DNA from: Alphaproteobacteria bacterium
GTDB taxonomy: Bacteria; Pseudomonadota; Alphaproteobacteria; UBA9219
Reading direction: 5' to 3'
Assembly (NCBI GenBank): GCA_028866275.1
Contig: JAGWIK010000005.1
Location: 1 to 64,000 of the forward strand
Length of the DNA: 64,000 nucleotides
Both the position numbers and the translations under genes were made by a program. Below are positions 26,839 through 35,644 of the stretch, piece by piece. Position 1 is the first letter of the stretch; every line of letters starts with the position of its first letter. The notes under the pieces were generated by a model. That model was given only the letters and a program-made list of their open reading frames with translations. It ran no database searches and was not told the DNA's origin.

Positions 26839-27579
26839 TCAATTCATCGCGCTGTAGATAGCGTCGATGTTCTTGATATGCAGGCTGCGCATCGACCCGC
26901 CGTCTTCAAGCTGTACCGACGACGGCGAGATCGCACGCACCGTGCCAAGCCCGGCAATGCGGTCGCCGAGGCGGGCGATTTTGGTGTCGCCGGCAATCTT
27001 GATCGCCGCGACATAGTTGCCGTCGACTCCGGTGATGCGCTCAAGTGTCGCTCCCGACGACGCATGCACGACAGGCTGCACCGCACCTTGCGGTTTGGCT
27101 TCGGGCGCGGATTGGGCGAATGTGCCCGCCGCCGGCGCCAGCGCGCTGGCCGGAATGGCGGCGGCGAAATTATGGCTTCCGCCCATGCGGTCGTTCCGGA
27201 CTTTTTCGAAATCGGCGAGTTCTTTTTCAACGGCGATCATCGCCTGCAACCGCGCCACGGCTTGGCGCGCGGTGTTGATGTCCTGAAGCGTCGTGGTGTC
27301 GGAATCGCTGTCCAACTGCTTGACGACATCCCTGGCTTCCTTGGCGGCGCGATCCTCGGCGCCGTTCATGGTCTTGGAAATATCGGCTTCGGCCTTGCCG
27401 CTATCGTCGTTGCCCGTCAATGACGCCGGCATGGCCGGCACGGGCAGCGTCGCGGGCGCGGCGGCGGCGGCCGGCTGAAATCCGGCGGCCGGTTCGGCAC
27501 GCACCCCCGCCCCGGACAACGCGACCGCAAAGACCGCGGCAAACCCGATCACGGGGATTTTTTTATTTACGGTTTTCAT
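26839..27579 (-). CDS. pilP: Type IV pilus biogenesis protein PilP
   Basis: From the ATG at 27579 this is a 246-residue protein with a signal or membrane anchor (KIPVIGFAAVFAVALSGAGVRA), a Pro/Ala/Gly-rich linker, a helical section (ARQAVARLQAMIAVEKELADF) and a C-terminal beta-domain (GNYVAAIKIAGDTKIARLGDRIAGLGTVRAI) like PilP of thin pili, which contacts secretin and inner-membrane proteins. The longer frame from 27702 is inside pilO. The start overlaps the pilO end by 17 bases. Confidence 0.8.
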   Translation of the reverse strand: MKTVNKKIPVIGFAAVFAVALSGAGVRAEPAAGFQPAAAAAPATLPVPAMPASLTGNDDSGKAEADISKTMNGAEDRAAKEARDVVKQLDSDSDTTTLQDINTARQAVARLQAMIAVEKELADFEKVRNDRMGGSHNFAAAIPASALAPAAGTFAQSAPEAKPQGAVQPVVHASSGATLERITGVDGNYVAAIKIAGDTKIARLGDRIAGLGTVRAISPSSVQLEDGGSMRSLHIKNIDAIYSAMN

Positions 27580-28837
27580 AGATAACCCCCTGAATATCCC
27601 ACGCGGATTGGGGGCTGTTGGGCTCGACGCTTGTCCTTGTGACAATAACGCCGGGCAGGCCAGACAACAGACCATCCGCTTCTGCCGGGAATTGTGATAC
27701 ACGAAGGGTAAAGGAACGCTTAATCCATGGCGGCGGCGGCGGATTCCACGGCCCGTTGTAATTGGGCGGCTTCGGCGGCGGCGGATCGTCGTTCATTTCG
27801 GCGATCGTCCCGGGCCAGTCCTGCATTAAATACTGTTTAATGACCGCATCCGGATTGACCAGATCCTGAGGGCCGCGCGGATGCAAGGCGGGCAAAACGA
27901 CATTTTGCGACCCCGCCGTGCCGCTGGCATTCAGCGTAACGCCGGGCGGGGGGGCGGACATGCCCTTTTCCCGCGCCCATTGCAGATTGATCGCCTGACC
28001 GTCGCATTGAAGACCGGTAATACGCCAGCCGGCAACCGCCGCAGGGATTTTCGCCAATCCCCGGGCGCATGCGTCAAACACGGCCGACGGAGACGGTTTG
28101 CTTTCCCAGACGCGGTCATATTTGGGCTCGGGCGGTGCTTGTTGCGGCATGCCGGGAATGCCCTGCGTGACATTTTGCAACATGCGCAACCGTTCGGCCT
28201 CGGCGGCCGCCGCGGCCGCGTCATCCGCGACTTTTTCCTGCCAGAACCAGACACCGCCGACAACGACGGCGAAAAAGACAATGCCGCCCAGAATGGCGAT
28301 CTTGGCCTTTTGCGATATTTCGACGGCCTGAAGCTTGATATCCTTGCGATCATCCAGCAAAAGGGTCAGGGGGATGCTGTCGGCGCTGGGAATCGACCAG
28401 GCTTCCGGCGCATAAGTGCTTTGCAGGCCGCCGAAGCCGATTTCCTGAATCAACCGGTCGCGCGCTTCGGCTTCGTCGGCAAAAAAGAGATCGCCGTCGG
28501 GCACGATAAGATCATCGCGTACGATAACGACAACAATGCCTTCGTTAAGCCGGAAAGCCCCCGCCCACGACCCCGGAATTTGTCCGGCAAGACAGGCCGC
28601 CAGCACGGGCATGCCGGCTTCCTGACCCTGCACGCCGCCGCTCAACCCGAATTGGGGAATACGCCCGCTTTTGTTACCGGGACGCACCGCAAAAAAGCGT
28701 GCAGGCTCCCCAGACTGTTTTGATTGCGCGGCCGCTTCGCGGGCGATCTGCGCCACGCGGCCCGTGCCGGGACTGTTTTCCCAGTAAAGCCCGGTGGCGT
28801 AGCGGCGGCTTCCGACGGTGACGATGCCGGATGGCAT
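27563..28837 (-). CDS. pilO: Type IVb pilus inner-membrane protein PilO2
   Basis: This 424-residue protein matches the R64 PilO2 family. The N-terminal cytosolic domain starts MPSGIVTVGSRRYATGLYWE and includes FAVRPGNKSGRIPQFGLS. A single membrane helix lies at about 185-205 (ILGGIVFFAVVVGGVWFW), followed by a coiled segment rich in Ala/Glu and a periplasmic domain with Pro-rich stretches (NDDPPPPKPPNYNGPW). It is thought to bridge PilQ/PilR and the secretin. The ATG shares one base with the secretin stop. Confidence 0.83.
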   Translation of the reverse strand: MPSGIVTVGSRRYATGLYWENSPGTGRVAQIAREAAAQSKQSGEPARFFAVRPGNKSGRIPQFGLSGGVQGQEAGMPVLAACLAGQIPGSWAGAFRLNEGIVVVIVRDDLIVPDGDLFFADEAEARDRLIQEIGFGGLQSTYAPEAWSIPSADSIPLTLLLDDRKDIKLQAVEISQKAKIAILGGIVFFAVVVGGVWFWQEKVADDAAAAAAEAERLRMLQNVTQGIPGMPQQAPPEPKYDRVWESKPSPSAVFDACARGLAKIPAAVAGWRITGLQCDGQAINLQWAREKGMSAPPPGVTLNASGTAGSQNVVLPALHPRGPQDLVNPDAVIKQYLMQDWPGTIAEMNDDPPPPKPPNYNGPWNPPPPPWIKRSFTLRVSQFPAEADGLLSGLPGVIVTRTSVEPNSPQSAWDIQGVIYENRK

Positions 28838-30615
28838 TAACTGTGATCCCCTTGCGGATTCATCACTTGCGGCGTGATGGCGATGAACATCATTATGTGG
28901 TTGCTGTTGCTGGCCGTGCCGCCGCCCAGCAGGAAGTTGTCGGGACTGCCGACGCCCTGCTTGGTTTGTTGCATGCTTTCCTGATCGACGCCGCCGATGA
29001 TCAGCGTCGACCCGCTGCGCAGCATCGATTGCTGGACGAAAATACGGTTATCCGTCGTGGGAAGCTGGATGCCGTAGGTCGTATTTGTGGTCATATTATC
29101 AAGCCCGATAAGGCTGAGCGAATATTGCAGCAAGATGCGCCCGTCGTCGAGCAGACGCGGCGTCAGCTGCAACGAAAAGCCCTGATGAACCGTGCCCACG
29201 GTCGGCGTATAGGTGTTTTGGGTCGATGTGCTGGTAATGGTGCTTTGCGTCACGCTGGAGATATAGGACGTGTCCGTCCCGACGCGCCGCGAGACCGGGC
29301 GGTTGTTCAACGTCGTCATCGGGAATTGGGCCACATTGGTGGTGTCGCCGATCGCCGACAGCGCGTTGAATACGTCGCCGACATGGGCCGTAGGATCGTT
29401 GGGGCCGTTAAGGATCGCGATCCCCAAAGACCCAAGATAGGACGACCCCAGCGAGCTGGACGTCAGGGCGCCGGTGGCGTCGCTTGGCGCCGAGGCGGAC
29501 GTGTAATTCAGGCCGGAAAATTTCGAGAGATTTTTCAAAAACGCCGTAAAGGCGACGTTGAAATCTTCGCTTTGCTGCAAATTGACCGCGTAAATCTTGA
29601 CATTAAGCGCGATCTGTTGCGACAGGCGGTTATTTTCTTTCTTCAGATAGTCCGACACCGTCTCCATAACCTCGGGCGTCGTCGTCACCGTTACCGTGCC
29701 GATGGAGGGTGAAACCACCACATTACCCTGCGACCCGACCAACGAGTTCAGCACTTGCGTCAATTCATCCCAGTATTTGAATCCCATCGTGGTTTTCGAA
29801 TTCTGGGTCAGTGTATTGGTGGAGCCTGACGTGCCGCCCGACGTGCTGGAGCTTGTCCCGCCGGAGGACCCCGAAGACGAACCGCCAGTGCCGGTGTTGC
29901 TGCTGCTATTATCGTCCTGCATGCCTTCGTTGATTTCTTCCGTCCCCGGCAAGGCATCGACGGTGAAAATGCGCGTCTGGTAGCGCGAGATCAGAATCGA
30001 CGACCCGTCATAGTTCCACGCGATGCCGAAATAGGCCGCGACGCGCTCCAAAAGCCCCGACAGCGGACCTTCATAGGAAATGGGCATTGCTTTATCGGCA
30101 TCGCCCGTATCCGGCTTGGCCGCAGGTTGAAACCCGGTGGTTGGCGCACTATGTCCGAAGGACAACATACCCAGCGCGGAAGATGAAGATGAATCGGCTT
30201 GTACGCCGTGATGTGGCGATAAGGTCAACGCGGAAGCGCGGACGGGAATGCCGGTTTGCGCGCCGATGGCATCGATAATTTGCGACAGGGTCATGGGGTC
30301 GGACGACACCAGTGTAATGCCCTTGGGCGATTGATAACGATCCGGCAACGGCATGCCGTGACGCATGCGAATGGCGACATCGCCGCCCCACACTTTGTTA
30401 GTGACGGTCAAAGGATCGTAATTGACCGGATTTTTCGGCGTATGTTGGGCGGCATCCAGCCCCTGCTGGGCCTGGGCCGCGCGTTCATCAATCATGCTGC
30501 GGGTTTTTTCGGTCTGCGCGCACGAACTGAGCGACAAGCCCACCCCTGCCACAAGGGCGCAAGCCGCCATCCGTCCGGTGAAAGAGCGGGGTCGGGACAT
30601 CCGGGTGGGACGCAT
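28837..30615 (-). CDS. pilN: Type IVb pilus secretin lipoprotein PilN
   Basis: This is an outer-membrane channel for the pilus. The 592-residue protein has a signal and lipobox ending LSSC (about residue 32). N-domains follow with GITLVSSDPMTLSQIIDAIG and ISYEGPLSGLLERVAAYFGI. A low-complexity Ser/Gly/Thr linker spans about 245-275. The C-terminal secretin domain contains VHQGFSLQLTPRLLDDGRILLQYSLSL (in part) and SGSTLIIGGVDQ. Lipoprotein secretins of this type are known for R64 PilN and BfpB. It follows the TcpQ/PilL-like gene after 18 bases. Confidence 0.9.
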   Translation of the reverse strand: MRPTRMSRPRSFTGRMAACALVAGVGLSLSSCAQTEKTRSMIDERAAQAQQGLDAAQHTPKNPVNYDPLTVTNKVWGGDVAIRMRHGMPLPDRYQSPKGITLVSSDPMTLSQIIDAIGAQTGIPVRASALTLSPHHGVQADSSSSSALGMLSFGHSAPTTGFQPAAKPDTGDADKAMPISYEGPLSGLLERVAAYFGIAWNYDGSSILISRYQTRIFTVDALPGTEEINEGMQDDNSSSNTGTGGSSSGSSGGTSSSTSGGTSGSTNTLTQNSKTTMGFKYWDELTQVLNSLVGSQGNVVVSPSIGTVTVTTTPEVMETVSDYLKKENNRLSQQIALNVKIYAVNLQQSEDFNVAFTAFLKNLSKFSGLNYTSASAPSDATGALTSSSLGSSYLGSLGIAILNGPNDPTAHVGDVFNALSAIGDTTNVAQFPMTTLNNRPVSRRVGTDTSYISSVTQSTITSTSTQNTYTPTVGTVHQGFSLQLTPRLLDDGRILLQYSLSLIGLDNMTTNTTYGIQLPTTDNRIFVQQSMLRSGSTLIIGGVDQESMQQTKQGVGSPDNFLLGGGTASNSNHIMMFIAITPQVMNPQGDHS

Positions 30616-30633
30616 GCGCTTCTCCTAATCCAT

Positions 30634-31626
30634 TTATGTGTTGCCGCGGGCCTGAACAACCAGAACCTTTTGTCCGGCGCCCGCATTCGTGTGCAATGCG
30701 GCCACGGGTTGGGGCTGGGCCGTTGCGAATCCGGCCAGAAGCTGGCGCACGGCATCTTCGAAACTGCCGCTGAAATCGGCGGATGCTTCAAGCGGATAGT
30801 CATATTCCGCCAGCCATTGCAGCTGAACGCCGTCACGCGCGCACCAGTTGGTCAGAACCTTGCGCAGCGTGTCGCCGCGTTCTGCGCTCCACCCTTCAGG
30901 CGCGCCGACATTAACCATCGGCAAAGCGTCGGGAGCCGCGGAGACAATCTGCGGCGCGGGCGCGCTTAAAGGAACGACTGCGGGAGCCGCCGGCGCCGGC
31001 GCCCCGGCAGCCGCCACCATATGGGTTATGGTGACGTCATCGCCTTGTTGATGGAAAGCCAGCCCCAGCGGGGTCAGCATGGCGCTGAGCGTGTCCTGCC
31101 ACGGCAAGCCGCCTTTATAGGAGACCAAAGTGTCCATATCGACGCCCTGATCGATCGAAAAATTATAGCCTGAAGGCAAAATCTGCCGCAAAGCCAGCGC
31201 CAAGGGGATTTGCGCGGCAAAACCCTGAACCACGCCGGGCGCGGAAGAAGCGGGCATGCTGATTGTCGCCGTTGCCAGATCGGTCGAAGGCGGCGGGGCA
31301 GCGGGTTCGGCGGCGGCGGGCGATGAAGACACAACCGACGTCTGCGATTCATCATTATTTTGATTGTTTTGCGGCGCGGCATCCACCGGCGCCGATGGCG
31401 TTCCCGATATGATAACGGGCGAAATCACTTCGGGGGCGGCGGTAGCCACAGGCGGCGCGCCCTCGATAATGAGCGGTTGTTGCGGCGGCACGTAGGCGGG
31501 GGCGGGCGCTGTCGCAGCAGGAGATGACGGCGCAACCCATTCAAAGCCAGCCTGCGCGCAGGTTGTCGTCAAAGACAAGGTCACAGCGGCAAGTCCGGCG
31601 GCGTAAGCGAGGCGTTTTTTCAACAT
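30634..31626 (-). CDS. pilL: TcpQ/PilL-like type IVb pilus protein
   Basis: This 330-residue exported protein has an N-terminal signal (LAYAAGLAAVTLSLTTTCAQA), long Pro/Ala-rich low-complexity stretches (about 40-125 and 205-235), and two folded parts. One has GFAAQIPLALALRQILPSGYN and FSIDQGVDMDTLVSY, resembling a secretin-associated N-domain. The other is the C-terminal TcpQ domain (APEGWSAERGDTLRKVLTNW and EYDYPLEASADFSG). It is the first gene of the pil operon, as pilL is in IncI plasmids. The name is by domain and position. No clear lipobox is seen. Confidence 0.75.
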   Translation of the reverse strand: MLKKRLAYAAGLAAVTLSLTTTCAQAGFEWVAPSSPAATAPAPAYVPPQQPLIIEGAPPVATAAPEVISPVIISGTPSAPVDAAPQNNQNNDESQTSVVSSSPAAAEPAAPPPSTDLATATISMPASSAPGVVQGFAAQIPLALALRQILPSGYNFSIDQGVDMDTLVSYKGGLPWQDTLSAMLTPLGLAFHQQGDDVTITHMVAAAGAPAPAAPAVVPLSAPAPQIVSAAPDALPMVNVGAPEGWSAERGDTLRKVLTNWCARDGVQLQWLAEYDYPLEASADFSGSFEDAVRQLLAGFATAQPQPVAALHTNAGAGQKVLVVQARGNT

Positions 31627-31885
31627 CAGGGCGGCTCTTGTGTTTCAGGGCAAACAGGCGTGGGACAAAAGCATATGTAAAGTGATTCGGAAGCTTACCT
31701 GCTGCCCCGTCTCTCGGCAACAGACTTCACGCATCAAAGGCCCCAAAGGAAAAGATGTGCCCCAAATACCACGGCCGCAGAATGAGGGGGTCATGCCCCT
31801 TGGAAATGGGGCGTCCTGACAGGCATAGCCCAAACCGGTCACGAGCGGTTGCGGGGAACCGGACGTTCGCCGGACCAAAGAAACA
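31627..31885. other. Intergenic region upstream of the pil operon
   Basis: No convincing gene is present and the frames here are shadows. The minus strand should carry the promoter and leader of the pil operon. A stem of eight pairs (CTGCTGCC at 31699-31706 with GGCAACAG at 31716-31723, one G-U pair on the minus RNA) lies about 75 bases before pilL. It could belong to a leader structure. I cannot match it to a known riboswitch. Confidence 0.4.
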
Positions 31886-31938
31886 GGAAAAACCCAAGGC
31901 TCGGCCCGGCCAACGGGCGGCGAGACGCAGAGCCCTTG
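31886..31938 (-). terminator. Probable terminator of the tRNA-Leu transcript
   Basis: On the minus strand CAAGGGCTC (31938-31930) pairs with GAGCCTTG (31902-31895) through eight pairs and one bulged G, with a GC-rich interior (GGCCGGGCC). Shortly after comes a run of five T (31892-31888). It lies about 45 bases downstream of tRNA-Leu. Confidence 0.4.
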
Positions 31939-31980
31939 AAGCCCTCCCCCGGTTCATCACCCGGTGATCGTCCACACAAA

Positions 31981-32067
31981 TGGTGCGGTCGAGAAGACTC
32001 GAACTTCCACGAGATTTCTCCCACAGCGACCTCAACGCTGCGCGTCTACCAATTCCGCCACGACCGC
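31981..32067 (-). tRNA. tRNA-Leu(GAG)
   Basis: The 87-base cloverleaf reads on the minus strand from GCGGTCG (acceptor, 32067) through TGGCGGAATTGGTAGACGCG (D arm) to the anticodon stem CAGCG-TTGAGGT-CGCTG with anticodon GAG. A long variable arm follows (TGGGAGAAATCTCGTG, typical of leucine tRNAs), then the T arm GAAGTTCGAGTCTTC, the 3' acceptor CGACCGC, discriminator A and an encoded CCA. Confidence 0.95.
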
Positions 32068-32152
32068 ACGCCGAGCAAGGTAGGGGCATGCCAATAGCAG
32101 ACCGCCGCCATCCCCGCAACCGGAGAATCGCCCGCCGACGGCGTCAAATGGC

Positions 32153-32767
32153 CTACGGCTTCAAAGACTTAAAGAAGGCCTCGACACAGGCCGCGCCGGT
32201 GGTGGCCAGATCAAACCCGTCGCGTTGTTCCAGCGCGCCGATAATAAGCCCGGTCATCAGGGCCTGCAAAGCCACCGCGGCCTTGCGCGGCGACCAATGC
32301 GCGGCCAGCGCTTTTTGTTTGCGCGCCAGGGTCAAAAGCTTTTCCGACGATGCCAGCATGCGGTTTTTGCATTCGGTGCGGCGGTCCATAATCGACGCCA
32401 TACCTTCGGTATATTCGCAACGCAGGAACATAATGGAACAAACATCCTGCCGCCGTTTATCCGTCGACATCAGTTTTAACGCGTGCAGGCATGATTTCTT
32501 CAAATCCGCCAGCGGCGCCGCCGACGGGCTGGCCGCCAGTTCGGCCAGCATATCTTCATGCGGCAAAAACACCCGCATCATCATGGCCGTGCATAATTCG
32601 GTTTTATCGTTGAAATGCCAATAGACCGCGCCGCGCGTCACCCCTGCGGCCTCGGCGATCTGTTCCAGCGAGGTACGCGTCACGCCGTTGGCATAAAAAA
32701 CCCGTTCCGCCGCGTCCAGAATGGCGTTGCGGGTTTTTTCGGCTTCGTCTTTGGTTTTTCTCGCCAT
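32153..32767 (-). CDS. TetR/AcrR-family repressor, probable regulator of the adjacent RND pump
   Basis: This 204-residue protein has an N-terminal helix-turn-helix of the AcrR/TtgR type: TRNAILDAAERVFYANGV, TSLEQIAEAAGVTRGAVYWHF and NDKTELC. The C-terminal ligand domain is typical in length. It is divergent from the RND operon, with a spacer of 188 bases that holds an AcrR-like palindrome. By analogy with AcrR, it would repress the pump genes and be released by toxic ligands. The inducers are unknown. Confidence 0.9.
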   Translation of the reverse strand: MARKTKDEAEKTRNAILDAAERVFYANGVTRTSLEQIAEAAGVTRGAVYWHFNDKTELCTAMMMRVFLPHEDMLAELAASPSAAPLADLKKSCLHALKLMSTDKRRQDVCSIMFLRCEYTEGMASIMDRRTECKNRMLASSEKLLTLARKQKALAAHWSPRKAAVALQALMTGLIIGALEQRDGFDLATTGAACVEAFFKSLKP

Positions 32768-32895
32768 CGTCGTATGATGCCTTTTCTTGTATATAATATC
32801 CGCGTTGTCGTTCCGGTTGTCGCTCTGCCTGCCTTGGCTGTCTTTCCTGTTTGCCGTCTTTCCTGTTTTTTTGAAACAGGACTGATTTTATCCTT

Positions 32896-32919
32896 TACAT
32901 ACATTCATGGATGCATGTA
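32896..32919. promoter_or_regulatory. AcrR-like operator palindrome
   Basis: The half-sites TACATACATTCA and TGGATGCATGTA are reverse complements at 10 of 12 positions. This closely resembles the known 24-bp AcrR operator of E. coli (TACATACATTTG / TGAATGTATGTA as remembered). It lies 36 bases before the start of the outer-membrane factor gene and within the divergent promoter region. Confidence 0.75.
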
Positions 32920-32955
32920 TATTCCCTTCCAGACCGCCTGTAAAGGTTATACCGT

Positions 32956-34494
32956 ATGCCCGCCTCCACATTGTCGCGACAGTCGCACGCACGCTTTTCC
33001 ACCCCCTTGACGCTTGCTCTGGCCGCGCTGCTGGCGGGGTGCGCCGTCGGGCCCGATTTCACGCCGCCCCCCGCCCCGGATGCGCCGACCTATGGCGCGC
33101 AAACCCCGCCCTGCGTCACGGCGGACGGCGCGCAAATTCTGCAACCGGGTGCCGACATTCCCGCCGCGTGGTGGGATCTGTTCCGGTCACCCGCCCTGAC
33201 CCGTCTGGTCACGCAGGCGGTCAAAAACAACCCCGACCTTCAGGCCGCCGATGCCGCGCTGCGCGTCGCGCAAGACGATCTGTCCGCGGGCGACGGCGCG
33301 CTGTTCCCCACCGTCAGCGCCAGCTATGCCGGGCAACGCGAAAAAACATCGGGCGCGGCAAACAACAATTTATTCCCCGGCTTTATCTATTCGTTGCACA
33401 ACGCGTCGGTCAGCGTGTCCTATGGCGTCGATATTTTCGGCGGCACGCGCCGCGCCATCGAAGAATTACAGGCGCAGACCGATTATGCGCAATTCGAACA
33501 ACGCGCGGCGTGGCTGAGCCTGACCGGCAATGTCGTCACCACCGCAATTGATGAAGCATCGCTGCGCGACCAGATCGCGGCGACCACAGCCAGCATCGCC
33601 GATCAGGAAAAAGTCCTGAACCTGCTGCAAAAACGTTTCGCGGCAGGCGCCGTGGCGCAAAGTGCCGTCGCCCAGCAACAGGCGACGCTGGCCGCATCGC
33701 AAGCCGCTTTGCCGCCGCTGCAACATCAACTGGCGGTGGCGCGCCACGCGCTGGCGACGCTGGCCGGGCGTCTGCCGTCACAAGGCGCGGGGGAATCCTT
33801 TACGCTGGCCGACTTGCATTTGCCGCGTCAGATTCCGTTGTCGCTGCCGTCACAACTGGTGGCGCAACGTCCCGACATCCGCGCGGCGCAGGAAAACCTG
33901 CACGCCGCCAGCGCCGCCATCGGCGTCGCGGTGGCCGCGCGCCTGCCCGACGTCACCCTGACCGCCGATATAGGCACAATGGCGACGCAGTTCGGCAAGC
34001 TGTTCACCCCGGGCAGCGGCTTGTGGGATTGGGGCGGCAGCGTCAGCGAAACCATTTTCGACGCCGGGACGCTGGCCGACAAGGAACAGGGGGCGCGCGA
34101 CGCCTATATCGAAGCCGCAGCGCAATATCGCAAAACGGTCTTGGCGGCCTATCAGGACGTCGCCGACACGCTGCACGCCCTGCAATCCGATGCCGAATTG
34201 CTGAAGGACAGGGCGGCGGCAGAACGCGCGGCGGCCACCAGCCTGACGCTGGCCAAGGTGCAATTCACCGCAGGCGCGATCGCCGCCAGCGATTTAATGA
34301 CCGCCGAAGCGACGGAAAACACCGCCCGCGCCGATTTAGTCGCCGCCCAGGCCCAGCGTTATGCCGACACCGCGGCGTTATTCGTCGCGCTGGGCGGCGG
34401 CTGGTGGCATGACGCCGCGCACGCCGCGACCGGCACAATCGCTTCGAACACGCCCCAGACAGATGAGTCCACGAAAGGCCCCGACCATGATTAA
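32956..34494 (+). CDS. RND efflux outer-membrane factor lipoprotein (NodT/OprM family)
   Basis: This is a TolC-like channel of 512 residues. The signal peptide ends in the lipobox LAGC (LLAGCAVGPDFTPP), with the family's AVGPDY-like start after it. Two repeated outer-membrane efflux domains follow (WWDLFRSPALTRLVTQAVKNNPDL and RQIPLSLPSQLVAQRPDIRAA, typical of OprM). It is the first gene of the operon, whereas in most such operons it is last. Its stop overlaps the adaptor start by eight bases. It is probably controlled by the divergent TetR protein. Confidence 0.92.
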   Translation: MPASTLSRQSHARFSTPLTLALAALLAGCAVGPDFTPPPAPDAPTYGAQTPPCVTADGAQILQPGADIPAAWWDLFRSPALTRLVTQAVKNNPDLQAADAALRVAQDDLSAGDGALFPTVSASYAGQREKTSGAANNNLFPGFIYSLHNASVSVSYGVDIFGGTRRAIEELQAQTDYAQFEQRAAWLSLTGNVVTTAIDEASLRDQIAATTASIADQEKVLNLLQKRFAAGAVAQSAVAQQQATLAASQAALPPLQHQLAVARHALATLAGRLPSQGAGESFTLADLHLPRQIPLSLPSQLVAQRPDIRAAQENLHAASAAIGVAVAARLPDVTLTADIGTMATQFGKLFTPGSGLWDWGGSVSETIFDAGTLADKEQGARDAYIEAAAQYRKTVLAAYQDVADTLHALQSDAELLKDRAAAERAAATSLTLAKVQFTAGAIAASDLMTAEATENTARADLVAAQAQRYADTAALFVALGGGWWHDAAHAATGTIASNTPQTDESTKGPDHD

Positions 34495-35602
34495 GCGCAT
34501 GATTTTGATGCTGTTCGCCGTCACCCTTATTCTGGGCGGCATTCTGGGCTTTAAATATATGATGGCGATGGGAACGAAAAAATTCCTGTCGTCGATGCCC
34601 GTGCCGGCGCAAACCGTGTCGACCGCCAAGGCCGATATGGAAGACTGGCAGAAAACCATCGACGCCGTCGGCACGGCGCGCGCCGTCAACGGCGCGGACA
34701 TATCGTCCGAAGAACCGGGTATCGTCGAAAGCCTGTCATTCAAATCGGGCGACGATGTCGCCGCGGGCGCGGTTCTGGCCCATTTGCGCGACGATGACGA
34801 CATCGCCAAATTAAAGGCGTTGCAGGCCACCGAAAAACTCGCCGAAATCACGCTGGCCCGCGATCAGAAGCAATTAAAGGCGCAGGCCATCAGCCAGGCC
34901 ACCGTCGACACCGATGTCGCCACGCTTAACAGCGACAAGGCGCAGGTCGACGAACAACAGGCCGTCATCGACAAAAAAACCATCCGCGCGCCTTTCGCCG
35001 GGCATCTGGGCATCCGTCAGGTCGATATCGGCCAATATCTGGCGGCGGGCACGGCGATTGTCACGCTGCAGCAGCTCGACCCCATTTATGTCGATTTCAA
35101 TTTACCCGAACAGGATCTGGCGCAAATCGCCGACGGGCAAAAAGTCGCGGCCCGTATCGACGCCGCACCGGGGGTCAGTTTCGACGGCACCATCGACGCC
35201 GCCGACGCCAAAATCGACGAAGCCACCCGCAATGTCCAGGTGCGCGCCAGTTTCACCAACCCCGATCACAAATTGTTGCCCGGCATGTTCGCGCATGTCG
35301 CCATCAATGTCGGCGCGCCGCAAAAACTGGTGACGCTGCCGGCGACCGCCATCACCTATAACCCCTATGGCGACACCGTGTTCGTGGTCGACAAGGATAA
35401 AGACGGCAAACTGATCGCCAAACAGATTCTGGTTACCCCCGGCGACACGCGCGGCGATCAGGTCAGCATTCTGTCCGGCGTCACGGCGGGCGATGAAGTC
35501 GTGACAAGCGGCCAGTTGAAATTGCGCAACGGTGCGCCGGTCAAAGTCGACAACGAAATCCAGCCGCTGAACGATGCCAACCCGACGGTCAAGGATCAAT
35601 AA
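34487..35602 (+). CDS. RND efflux periplasmic adaptor (membrane fusion protein)
   Basis: This 371-residue adaptor from the ATG at 34487 has an N-terminal anchor helix (about 3-24) and a lipoyl half-motif (GIVESLSFKSGDDVAAGAVLAHL). A short alpha-hairpin follows (about 100-140), then the second lipoyl half (IRAPFAGHLGIRQVDIGQYL), a beta-barrel (GVSFDGTIDAADAKIDEATR) and a membrane-proximal domain. It links the pump to the outer-membrane factor. The frame from 34361 runs back into the previous gene and is not needed. Confidence 0.92.
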   Translation: MIKRMILMLFAVTLILGGILGFKYMMAMGTKKFLSSMPVPAQTVSTAKADMEDWQKTIDAVGTARAVNGADISSEEPGIVESLSFKSGDDVAAGAVLAHLRDDDDIAKLKALQATEKLAEITLARDQKQLKAQAISQATVDTDVATLNSDKAQVDEQQAVIDKKTIRAPFAGHLGIRQVDIGQYLAAGTAIVTLQQLDPIYVDFNLPEQDLAQIADGQKVAARIDAAPGVSFDGTIDAADAKIDEATRNVQVRASFTNPDHKLLPGMFAHVAINVGAPQKLVTLPATAITYNPYGDTVFVVDKDKDGKLIAKQILVTPGDTRGDQVSILSGVTAGDEVVTSGQLKLRNGAPVKVDNEIQPLNDANPTVKDQ

Positions 35603-35644
35603 CCGCAGTCAAGCCGGAACAAGCCGTCCATCAAGGTCACCGCC

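Noticed and set aside
31981-32067. tRNA-Leu as an integration site for an island
   Set aside because: No second copy of the tRNA 3' end and no integrase are present nearby, so the tRNA is simply a gene next to the pil operon.
31645-32119. Several frames across the tRNA-Leu and its flanks
   Set aside because: They run through a complete tRNA and its terminator and differ between strands, so they are chance frames.
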